64,000 bases of DNA from positions 1,240,001 to 1,304,000 of the forward strand of contig OZ252018.1 of the NCBI GenBank assembly GCA_965247535.1. The letters run 5' to 3'. The notes under the pieces are model-generated. The model worked only from the letters and a program-made list of their open reading frames with translations. It had not been told where the DNA came from and searched no databases. Shown here piece after piece: positions 17,294 through 24,090 of this stretch (the first letter of the stretch is position 1; every line of letters starts with the position of its first letter). The DNA is from JAPPHY01 sp965247535. Its GTDB lineage: Bacteria; Chloroflexota; Dehalococcoidia; Lucifugimonadales; UBA2985. Position numbers and translations under genes: made by a program.

Positions 17294-18506
17294 GCGACTC
17301 CTCCAGGCTCCGGGGCGTGTCCTCCGGGAGCAGCCCCAGCAGGTTCTCAAGCGTGTATGCGAAGCCAAGCGCGGGCACGTCGTCGCGCCCGCCCAGGGCC
17401 TTGACCAAGCCATCGTAGCGCCCGCCGCCGCACACTGCGATCTCGCCGTTGCGGTCGGAGGCGCGTATCTCGAACACCATGCCGGTGTAGTAGGCCATCC
17501 CGCGCACCAGGCCGACGTCCACCAGTAGCGGCGTCTTCGGCCTGCGCAGGTGGAACGCGGCGAGCGCCTCCTCGAGCGGCGAGAGGGACTCGCGACCGAC
17601 GCCATGCTCGCGGAGCGCCGAGGCCAGCCGCGACATGGCCTGCTCCTCGTCTCCGCCGGCGGACGCGACGCGGGAGAGCAGCGAGACACCCTGCTCCACG
17701 CTCTTGGCGTCGTCGCCCTGCTCCTGCTTGCCCATGAAGCGGGTGAGGATCTCGTCCGTGGAGCGGCTGCCCTGTATGCCGCTGAGGGAGTCGTGGAAGA
17801 GGTGGCGCAGGGCGTCAATGGCCTCCTGTCTCCCTGTGCCGTTTGCGGGCAGGACAGACGGGCGGCTGCCCTCGTCACCCTTCACAAGGCCCCGGGAGCG
17901 TGCCTGCTCCAGTATGCTTGCAGCGCTGGCTGAGCCATCCCTGAGCACAGGCAGGCAGCCGATTAGGAAGTCCCGCGTTCTCGACGAGATTCCGATCTCG
18001 CTCAGCATCAGATGCAGGACGCCCACGTGTCCCACGATGCACACGGGCGAGGGCGCGCCGAGCTGAGACAGGCCATCCATCGCCAGCGCGAGCAGCTCGC
18101 CGTCGGAGTCGGGCGACGCGGCGCCGATAACCTCCGCGCCGGTCTGGTGTACCTGGTTGAACCGCCCGGCTTCGTCGTAGCGGAATACGGGGCCGGTGTA
18201 CTGGAGGCGCATGGGAAGCGGCTCCCCTTCCGCCCGCTCCAGGTAGTAGCGGATGACGGAGGGCGTGAACTCCGGCCTCAGGCTGACTCGGTTGCCGCCC
18301 GGATCATTGAAGGTGTACATGCGGGTGGCCAGCTCGCCGCCGGACTTGCGCAGGAACAGCTCCGTTGGCTCCAGGAGCGGCGTGTCTATGGCGCGGTAGC
18401 CGTGGGACGACAGGTGCGCCTGGAGGATGTCGCGGGCGGTGGTCCTGCGATGGAGCTCCTGCGGGGTCTCGTCTCTCATTCCCGGCAGTGGCCGGACGGG
18501 TGGCAT
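17262..18506 (-). CDS. hisZ: HisZ, ATP phosphoribosyltransferase regulatory subunit (HisS-like)
   Basis: The 414-residue protein is built like a class II histidyl-tRNA synthetase catalytic core: LLEPTELFLRKSG, RPEFTPSVIRYY (motif 2 region), FRYDEAGRFNQVHQTGAEVIG, and RGMAYYTGMVFEI with GGGRYDGL. It ends soon after LGFAYTLENLLGLL, without the roughly 90-residue anticodon-binding domain of HisS. That, and its place directly before hisG, makes it HisZ. The last 32 bases overlap hisG. A good promoter lies just upstream. A truncated true HisS is the less likely alternative. Confidence 0.85.
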   Translation of the reverse strand: MPPVRPLPGMRDETPQELHRRTTARDILQAHLSSHGYRAIDTPLLEPTELFLRKSGGELATRMYTFNDPGGNRVSLRPEFTPSVIRYYLERAEGEPLPMRLQYTGPVFRYDEAGRFNQVHQTGAEVIGAASPDSDGELLALAMDGLSQLGAPSPVCIVGHVGVLHLMLSEIGISSRTRDFLIGCLPVLRDGSASAASILEQARSRGLVKGDEGSRPSVLPANGTGRQEAIDALRHLFHDSLSGIQGSRSTDEILTRFMGKQEQGDDAKSVEQGVSLLSRVASAGGDEEQAMSRLASALREHGVGRESLSPLEEALAAFHLRRPKTPLLVDVGLVRGMAYYTGMVFEIRASDRNGEIAVCGGGRYDGLVKALGGRDDVPALGFAYTLENLLGLLPEDTPRSLEESHSTPGHSQRR

Positions 18507-18539
18507 GGCGTGATCCTACCTCTGATTCGGGCTGAGGCT

Positions 18540-18568
18540 ATTCTACAATATGGGCAGACGCGCTTCAA
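18540..18568 (-). promoter_or_regulatory. Predicted promoter of the his operon
   Basis: On the minus strand TTGAAG (18568-18563) and TAGAAT (18545-18540) are 17 bp apart. The hisZ ATG is at 18506, leaving a leader of about 27 bases, too short for an attenuator or T-box. Confidence 0.55.
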
Positions 18569-18611
18569 TGCGGCGAGGGGTGGGACGAAAGAGGCTCTCA
18601 GCGCCGGACTG

Positions 18612-20186
18612 TCAGGGGACCACGTCTACTTCGCTGCCTACGTTGAAGTAGGCTACCCTCTCACTGTCGACATGGTAGGCGCATAGCTTTGCCGCGTCGG
18701 CCACGTCGGGCCCGGCGACATTGTCGATGGATCCAATAGAAATCTCTCCGCCTCCACCTTTGACGGACATGCCAGGCTCAATCACTTGCCCCTGCAGCTT
18801 CACCGCGGGCGGATCGGCCTGCCAGGATGCCCCGAACGGCCACATCACCGGTTTTCGATTGAGGTACAGGCATCCGGTGTTCTCGTCGAACACCACGGTC
18901 CCGCTGACTATGCTGTCCATGCCAAACACCTCGATAGCCGATGCGAAGCTCAGCACCGGGCCATCCACCGGATCGACCAGAGCCGGGTCGGTCGGGTAGA
19001 CGATCAGGTCGATGTTAATGCTGTTGAGAATATCGGCTCTGGTCGCATCAACGACGGCCTCAGTTACCCTGGCCCGGACGTCGTCGATAACGGCGGTATC
19101 ACAGACGGCGCCGTGTACCCAAAGATCCGCAGTTAGACGCCCGATCTCTGAGTCAAACCTGGCGCGGCCTACGCCGACTTCAGGAGCTTCGTACATGACG
19201 GAGTGGAATACGGTTGCATTCCGCCTCTCCAGCTCATTGAAGCCCACGTGGGAGTGTACCTCTACGGAAGCGCCCCACCGGTGTGCGTTGACGTAACCTT
19301 CGATCATCCAGAGCGCCGCAGCCGGGGGCCGCCCTGCGAATCCGATCTGGCCGCGGCCGCCTATCTCTACACTTGACCAGGCGTAATCGTCGGGAAACAT
19401 CACACTGATCGCGTCGAACACCGTGTGTAAATTGCCTTTCGACCCATACTGCTCTATAACGGCCTCGAGCGATATGCCCTTCTGGAGGGCGATGGCCTCC
19501 AGGTCCTGAAGCAGCGCATCGCTGAGCTCTTCCTTGAGCTCAACCGGCGGAATCGAGCCTCTCGGCGTTTCATACAGCTTGACAGGCTCTCTAATCCTGA
19601 CGGCAACCGCCTCGCGAGGCACCGGCAACTCCTTCAGCTTCTCCTCGACTCTCTGTGCGGCGGCATCGTCCACCACGCGTATCTCAAGCCGGTTCCTGCT
19701 TTCGTCGATGTCAGTTACAACGAGTCCGGGGTCGGTTAGCCCGCTGACGTACTCGTACCACCGGCCCAGTTGCACGATGGAGTAGTCTGCCTCTACCGCG
19801 TACACACCAAAAATGTCTTGCCCGAATCGCTCAACGTCAACCAATTGCTTCACTGCCATTTTGGCCTCTTCATACTGACAGGCGTCCAGCATGTAGACTC
19901 TTGCGACATACCAGTGGGGCGGCTTGCGGTTCCCAAGCTCCAGGTAGTACCCGCCGAATCCCGGCCACTGCTCCACCACCTGCGCAAGACCCTTGTCCAC
20001 GATGATGGAGGCGACCGGCTCAGCTGTCGGGTTCGGCTCAGCCGTCGGGTTCGGCAGAGGGCCGGGACTGCTGGACGGCGCTTTCGACGATACCAGTTCC
20101 GTAGCGTAGAAGCCCACTAGCGCGGCTAACACCAGTATCGCGATTCCGCCTGAGAGCCCGACTTTCCTGAACATTTTGCCCATCAT
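18612..20186 (-). CDS. Unknown anchored protein with a grafted C-terminal module shared with its neighbour
   Basis: The 524-residue protein has one N-terminal membrane helix (IAILVLAALVGFYATEL), then a PNPTAEPNPTAEP linker encoded by two 15-bp repeats, and a large extracytoplasmic part. Residues about 60-400 are unlike anything I recognise; they include DESRNRLEIRVVDD, a strand seen in several secreted domains. The last ~115 residues (GTVVFDENTGCLYL...GASWQADPPAVK...EPGMSVKGGGG...EVDVVP) are clearly homologous to the end of the protein at 20913-21710. The ATG at 20186 lies inside a TATAAT, so the Met at 20174 may be the real start. Function unknown. Confidence 0.65.
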   Translation of the reverse strand: MMGKMFRKVGLSGGIAILVLAALVGFYATELVSSKAPSSSPGPLPNPTAEPNPTAEPVASIIVDKGLAQVVEQWPGFGGYYLELGNRKPPHWYVARVYMLDACQYEEAKMAVKQLVDVERFGQDIFGVYAVEADYSIVQLGRWYEYVSGLTDPGLVVTDIDESRNRLEIRVVDDAAAQRVEEKLKELPVPREAVAVRIREPVKLYETPRGSIPPVELKEELSDALLQDLEAIALQKGISLEAVIEQYGSKGNLHTVFDAISVMFPDDYAWSSVEIGGRGQIGFAGRPPAAALWMIEGYVNAHRWGASVEVHSHVGFNELERRNATVFHSVMYEAPEVGVGRARFDSEIGRLTADLWVHGAVCDTAVIDDVRARVTEAVVDATRADILNSINIDLIVYPTDPALVDPVDGPVLSFASAIEVFGMDSIVSGTVVFDENTGCLYLNRKPVMWPFGASWQADPPAVKLQGQVIEPGMSVKGGGGEISIGSIDNVAGPDVADAAKLCAYHVDSERVAYFNVGSEVDVVP

Positions 20187-20211
20187 TATACCAGCTTGTT
20201 TGCCGGCAAAC
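20185..20211 (-). promoter_or_regulatory. Extended -10 promoter with adjoining 14-bp palindrome
   Basis: On the minus strand TATAAT (20190-20185) is preceded by TGG, giving an extended -10. Immediately upstream is the perfect palindrome GTTTGCCGGCAAAC (20198-20211), placed where a regulator could block or assist polymerase. Transcription would begin about 20178, almost at the Met codon at 20174. Confidence 0.4.
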
Positions 20212-20305
20212 CTTTAGTGTGGTGACATCCTCAGGAGAGCTGGGCCCACGAGAATCCTCCTTGCCCTTCACCGTCGCAGCTAGGCATTGCAGTCGCTTCG
20301 AATCA

Positions 20306-20716
20306 TCAGTACGGTGTGCTTAGGCTCACTGTTTGCCCAGTGTGCATGTCGACGAGATCCCGACTTCCAATTGGTTCACTGAGGCGTAGCTCGACGTCCC
20401 TAAGACAGTCGTCGCCGCCCCTTAATGGAGCGTTGTAGACTCGAAACGCGACCTGTACGTCAACCTCGGTTTCCCTCAACACCGTGAAGTGCGGAACCCC
20501 TCTACAGCCGGGGCTTACAACAGAGAGTAGAAGGGTGTCTTGCGAAATCAGCCGCGCTGATTCCACATGAGTCTTGCCGCGCCAAGCGCCTCCGCCCACG
20601 CTATACCAGATCATGAAGCAGGCCACAAAAACCACCAGCCCTGTCACCATGACCGTAGCAATTTGGCATACTAGTAGGCGGAACGGGAATCTTCTTGCAC
20701 CGGGAGTGCTGGTCAT
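20306..20716 (-). CDS. Short paralogue (N-terminal module only) of the 20913-21710 protein
   Basis: The 136-residue protein has one membrane helix (VMVTGLVVFVACFMIWYSVGG) and a ~95-residue extracytoplasmic domain with WRGKTHVESARLISQDTLLL and GCRGVPHFTVLRETEVDVQVAFRVYNAPL. It is close to residues 1-150 of the upstream neighbour, also at DNA level (roughly 20555-20640 against 21528-21613), and stops at STPY where the neighbour continues into its second module. It looks like a duplicate cut short. Conserved lone cysteines (VSPGC, DDC) could form a disulfide. Function unknown. Confidence 0.65.
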   Translation of the reverse strand: MTSTPGARRFPFRLLVCQIATVMVTGLVVFVACFMIWYSVGGGAWRGKTHVESARLISQDTLLLSVVSPGCRGVPHFTVLRETEVDVQVAFRVYNAPLRGGDDCLRDVELRLSEPIGSRDLVDMHTGQTVSLSTPY

Positions 20717-20912
20717 GAGGCGTTCCCTTCGTTGACAGCAAGTTTATCCTGGCGTAATGCTTGGCCTTGGGTGTGATTCTCGCCGTGTAATTCTTGCTGG
20801 CTGCCAACAGAGCGTGCCATCGGCCGCCAGTGCCAAGGCTTCCGCTGCCTAAGCCTCAATTCCACCCCACGTCCCATCCCTGGGAGACCGCGGTGAGGCC
20901 AGCGCTGGGCCG

Positions 20913-21710
20913 TCAAGGGACTACCTCCACTTCGCTGTCGAAGTTGAAGAAGGCTACATCTTTCTTGAGGGCGGTCGGGTCGACATGGTCGGCACATGCC
21001 TGCGCCGCGTCGGCCACGGCGGTCCCTAAGACCAATTGGACGGTATTATAGGAAACATAGCCGCCCCCACCTGTAACGTACATGCCCGGCTCAATCAGTT
21101 GACCGTGTATCTTCACTGCGGGCGGATCAGCCTGCCAGGAAGCTCCGGCCGGCCACACCACCGGGTATCGGTGTTCAGAGTCTTGTTTGAGGTACAGGCA
21201 CCCGGTGTTATCATCGAACACCACGGTTCCGATTACTTCAGCATCCATGATATCTTCTGTTGAAGGCGGTTGTGATGTCAGCACTGGGCTATACGCTGTG
21301 GTGACGTTCACCGATTGCCCCGTGTGCATGTCAATGAGAGCCCGATTTCCTAGAGGTTCACTGAGGGGTACCTCAATGTCTCTTATGCAGTGGTTGCCGC
21401 CCTTTAAGGGAGTATTGTAGACTCGGAACGCGACCTGTACATCAACATCAGTTTCCCTGGCCATCGTGAAGTTAGGGACTCCTACGCAGCCTGGGCTTAC
21501 CACAGAGAGTAGGAGGGTGTCTTGCGAGATTAACCGCGCTGCTTCCACATGAGTCTTGCCGCGCCAAGCGCCTCCACCCACGTTATACCAGACCATGAAG
21601 CAGGCCACGAAAACCAGCAGCCCAGTCACGACCGCTGCGACCATCGCTGCGATAATTGGGCGTCCAATGAGGCGGGACAGGAGTCTCCTTGAATCGGAAT
21701 CGCTGGCCAT
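20913..21710 (-). CDS. Unknown two-module membrane-anchored protein
   Basis: The 265-residue protein has a basic start, one membrane helix (MVAAVVTGLLVFVACFMVWYN), module A (residues about 45-150: GKTHVEAARLISQDTLLLS...VDVQVAFRVYN...DMHTGQSV) and module B (about 165-265: GTVVFDDNTGCLYLKQ...GASWQADPPAVKIHGQ...EPGMYVTGGGG...SEVEVVP). Module A recurs alone in the next gene downstream, and module B recurs at the end of the gene after that. The ATG has CGGAGA seven bases upstream. No known domain recognised; the outside location is inferred from the single anchor. Confidence 0.7.
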   Translation of the reverse strand: MASDSDSRRLLSRLIGRPIIAAMVAAVVTGLLVFVACFMVWYNVGGGAWRGKTHVEAARLISQDTLLLSVVSPGCVGVPNFTMARETDVDVQVAFRVYNTPLKGGNHCIRDIEVPLSEPLGNRALIDMHTGQSVNVTTAYSPVLTSQPPSTEDIMDAEVIGTVVFDDNTGCLYLKQDSEHRYPVVWPAGASWQADPPAVKIHGQLIEPGMYVTGGGGYVSYNTVQLVLGTAVADAAQACADHVDPTALKKDVAFFNFDSEVEVVP

Positions 21711-21768
21711 AGGGTTCTCCGGTCATCTTGGGCCCCGCCTGCCCCGCTTCCGCTCCTAAGCCGCCGCC

Positions 21769-22026
21769 CTAGATACGCGCCACGAACTGCTGAAATATGC
21801 TCAGCAGTATGATCGCCACCATGGGGCTCAAGTCGATCATGCCCATGCGCGTGAAGCGGCGTATGGGGGCAAGTACCGGCTCCGTGATGTATATCAGGGC
21901 GCTACGCACGCGGAAGAGCGCGTTGTCGTAGCGCAGCAGCCCACCGACGACGAGCCAGTCCAGGATGACGCGTCCGAGAATGGCGAAGATCAGCAGTGTT
22001 ATGAGGTAGTTGAGGAGGGCGCCCAT
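21769..22026 (-). CDS. yggT: YggT family membrane protein
   Basis: This 85-residue protein has two membrane helices (LITLLIFAILGRVILDWL and MVAIILLSIFQQFVARI) and between them the YggT block ITEPVLAPIRRFTRMGMIDLSP. YggT proteins are small inner-membrane proteins linked to osmotic shock, cell division or cytochrome assembly in different bacteria. It lies 8 bases behind proC, the same pairing (proC-yggT) seen in many bacteria. Confidence 0.9.
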   Translation of the reverse strand: MGALLNYLITLLIFAILGRVILDWLVVGGLLRYDNALFRVRSALIYITEPVLAPIRRFTRMGMIDLSPMVAIILLSIFQQFVARI

Positions 22027-22034
22027 GGCCTATC

Positions 22035-22868
22035 TTAGCCCAGCTCCAGCGCCTTCTCGTGCGCGGCGATGACGGCGTTCATCACGGCCGCCCGGAAACC
22101 CGCATCCTCCAGCGCCAGCAGCGCCTCCGCGGTGGTCCCGCCCGGAGACGTCACCATGTTCCGCAGGTCGGCCGGATGCCTGCCGGACTCCCTGGCAAGC
22201 GCCGCGCTGCCCTCGATGGTCTGCAGCGCCAGCGTCTGCGCCATCTCACGCGGCAGCCCCATGTACACGCCGGCGTCGATGAGCGATTCCAGGAAGAGGA
22301 ATACGTACGCCGGGCCGCTTGCGCTCAGGGCGGTTGCCATGTCCAGGTACTTCTCCTCTGCGACGTAGGTGGCGGTCCCGAGGGAATCGAAGATTTCGCC
22401 TGCCGCTTCGCGGTGGGCCTCCGGTACCTCCGGCGAGGCCGTCCACACGGTCATTCCCTGCCCGACCTGCGCCGGCGTGTTGGGCATGACACGTATGACC
22501 GCTGCGTGGTTGGCGCCCTCCGAGATTGACTGCACAGATGCGCCCGCCACGATGGAAAGGATGCTCTGGGATGCAGTCAGCTTTCCGGACAGCTCCTCAA
22601 GGACCTCCGAAAGCTGCTGGGGCTTCACTGCGATGACCACAATGTCCGCCCCCTCGATTGCGCTGTGGTTGTCGACGACAGTGCGCGTTCCGTAGCGACC
22701 ACTGAGGTACTCGCGCCGGCGCAGCACCGGCTCGCCGACCACTATGGATCCGGCCTCCGCCACGGCGCGCGCCAGCACGCCGGCGATGATGGCCTCGGCC
22801 ATTGTACCCCCGCCTATGAAGGCCAGGTTGAGACTCCCGCTTTCCAGTCCCGCGTTCGGTGTTGACAT
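22035..22868 (-). CDS. proC: Pyrroline-5-carboxylate reductase
   Basis: ProC reduces pyrroline-5-carboxylate to proline with NAD(P)H. The 277-residue protein has the Rossmann start NLAFIGGGTMAEAIIAGVL, VIAVKPQQL, VIRVMPNTPAQVGQGMTVW, and the C-terminal ALSASGPAYVFLFLES and TSPGGTTAEALLALED signatures. It sits between pdxA (4 bases upstream) and yggT. Confidence 0.96.
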   Translation of the reverse strand: MSTPNAGLESGSLNLAFIGGGTMAEAIIAGVLARAVAEAGSIVVGEPVLRRREYLSGRYGTRTVVDNHSAIEGADIVVIAVKPQQLSEVLEELSGKLTASQSILSIVAGASVQSISEGANHAAVIRVMPNTPAQVGQGMTVWTASPEVPEAHREAAGEIFDSLGTATYVAEEKYLDMATALSASGPAYVFLFLESLIDAGVYMGLPREMAQTLALQTIEGSAALARESGRHPADLRNMVTSPGGTTAEALLALEDAGFRAAVMNAVIAAHEKALELG

Positions 22869-22872
22869 GACG

Positions 22873-23874
22873 CTACTGCGGCAGGCGCCCGGTCGTAGCT
22901 ATGTAGGCGGCGGCGAGCACGGCCTCCCGCATGCCGGTCTCGTTTGCGATGCCCTTGCCGGCGATGTCGAAGGCAGTGCCGTGGTCAACGGACGTTCGCA
23001 CGAACGGGAAGCCCAGGTTGATGCTGACGCTGCCATCGAAGTCCTTGACCTTGATGGGGATGTGTCCCTGGTCGTGGTAGTGGACCAGCACGGCGTCGTA
23101 GCGGCCAGCGATGGCCTGCGGAAACACGGAGTCCGCGGGCACCGGGCCGGTCACGTTCATGCCCCTGCTTCGAGCCTCCTCCACGGCCGGCGCAATCTCG
23201 TCGATCTCCTCCCGCCCGATGAGGCCGCCGTCGCCGCCGTGGGGGTTCAGCGCGGCCACGCCGATCCGCGGCGGATCGAAGCCCCAGGCGCTGAAGCAGT
23301 CGTGAGTGAGCTGCAGCTTGGCGAGAATGTGGTCCTTCGTGACGTACTCCACGGCGCGCATGAGCGACCGGTGGGTGGTCAGGTGCACCACGCGCAGGTT
23401 GCCGGCGGTGAGCATGGTTGCCACCTCCTTGGCGCCCGTGAGGCTCTGATACAACTCCATGTGTCCGATGTCCTCGTACCCGGCGGCCCTGGCGGCCTCC
23501 TTGTGGATGGGCGCCGTGGCAATGGCCTGGACGTTGCCGGAGAGGGCCATCTCCCCTGCCAGGAGGATCCACTCAACGGATGCCTTGCCGGCGGCGGCGG
23601 ACACCTGGCCGGGCGCTATGTCCTCTGCGTTAAGGTTGCCCGGGTCCAGGATCGACACGGCGTTGGCGGGCGCCTCAGCCGCGGACGATACCTGCTTCAC
23701 CTCGTAGGAGAGGCCTAGGTCTCGAAGCGTCTTGTCGAGCAGCGGCGCGTTGCCGATGACCAGCGGATGGCAGGACGCGACCACGTCGGGATGGGCGAGG
23801 GCCTTGGCGACGACCTCCGGCCCTATGCCGGCGGGGTCGCCCATTGTGAGGGCTATAGTGGGTCGATCGCTCAT
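22873..23874 (-). CDS. pdxA: 4-hydroxythreonine-4-phosphate dehydrogenase (PdxA family)
   Basis: The 333-residue protein has IALTMGDPAGIGPEV, the metal/substrate histidine blocks TAPIHKEAARAAGY and HYHDQGHIPIKVK, and GLPFVRTSVDHGTAFDIAGKG. PdxA oxidises 4-phosphohydroxythreonine in vitamin B6 synthesis. PdxA2-type paralogues act in sugar-acid degradation. No other pdx gene is present nearby, so the exact substrate is not settled. A strong promoter precedes it. Confidence 0.92.
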   Translation of the reverse strand: MSDRPTIALTMGDPAGIGPEVVAKALAHPDVVASCHPLVIGNAPLLDKTLRDLGLSYEVKQVSSAAEAPANAVSILDPGNLNAEDIAPGQVSAAAGKASVEWILLAGEMALSGNVQAIATAPIHKEAARAAGYEDIGHMELYQSLTGAKEVATMLTAGNLRVVHLTTHRSLMRAVEYVTKDHILAKLQLTHDCFSAWGFDPPRIGVAALNPHGGDGGLIGREEIDEIAPAVEEARSRGMNVTGPVPADSVFPQAIAGRYDAVLVHYHDQGHIPIKVKDFDGSVSINLGFPFVRTSVDHGTAFDIAGKGIANETGMREAVLAAAYIATTGRLPQ

Positions 23875-23903
23875 GGTGCCCCCTTTGCGGAGTCGTTTAG
23901 GGC

Positions 23904-23932
23904 ATTATATGGGGTGAGAGGCTGTGGTACAA
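23904..23932 (-). promoter_or_regulatory. Predicted pdxA-proC-yggT promoter
   Basis: On the minus strand TTGTAC (23932-23927) and a perfect TATAAT (23909-23904) are 17 bp apart. Leader length to the pdxA ATG is about 25 bases. A TACAAT on the plus strand at 23928-23933 overlaps the -35. Confidence 0.6.
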
Positions 23933-23935
23933 TAT

Positions 23936-23963
23936 CAGCGGCCCCGAGGGTCCGGGGCCGCTG
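23936..23963 (-). terminator. Strong GC hairpin between nrdJ and pdxA
   Basis: An 11-bp perfect stem (CAGCGGCCCCG / CGGGGCCGCTG) with a 6-base loop. It lies 128 bases after the nrdJ stop and just before the pdxA promoter, as a terminator would. On the minus strand the following bases are TGATATTGT rather than a T-run, so termination would be weak or need help. Confidence 0.45.
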
Positions 23964-23970
23964 TGATGCA

Positions 23971-24069
23971 CGCTCCTTCGAGGGGAGCGCCGCTCCGTGG
24001 ATCGATAGACGCCAAGCGTCTAGTTCGGCTTCACACCGTCCCCGTCCGAGCAGCCTCCGGGTCGGTGTG
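23971..24069. ncRNA. Cluster of three further hairpins; possible structured RNA
   Basis: Between nrdJ and the GC hairpin are three more stems in 100 bases: CGCTCC/GGAGCG at 23971-23989, TAGACGC-CAA-GCGTCTA at 24006-24022, and CACACCG/CGGTGTG at 24032-24069 with an inner CCCG/CGGG. No open reading frame fits. It does not match tRNA, tmRNA, SRP or 6S signatures that I know. Strand is undetermined: it could be the nrdJ 3' UTR (minus) or a plus-strand RNA from the TACAAT at 23928. Confidence 0.35.
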
Positions 24070-24090
24070 TGCGTACACTCTGTTGCCTCC

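Noticed and set aside
16292..17878. A 528-residue HisG
   Set aside because: The first ~195 residues are the shadow of hisZ in another frame (Arg/Ser/Ala-rich, no HisG similarity).
20021..20060. A CRISPR-like or larger repeat array
   Set aside because: Only two 15-bp copies encoding a PNPTAE linker; no spacers.
24001..24090. A tRNA-Sec, SRP RNA or cobalamin riboswitch near nrdJ
   Set aside because: GAGCAGCC in one stem recalls SRP RNA but the GGAA loop is missing; no T-loop GGTTCGA and no B12-box were found.
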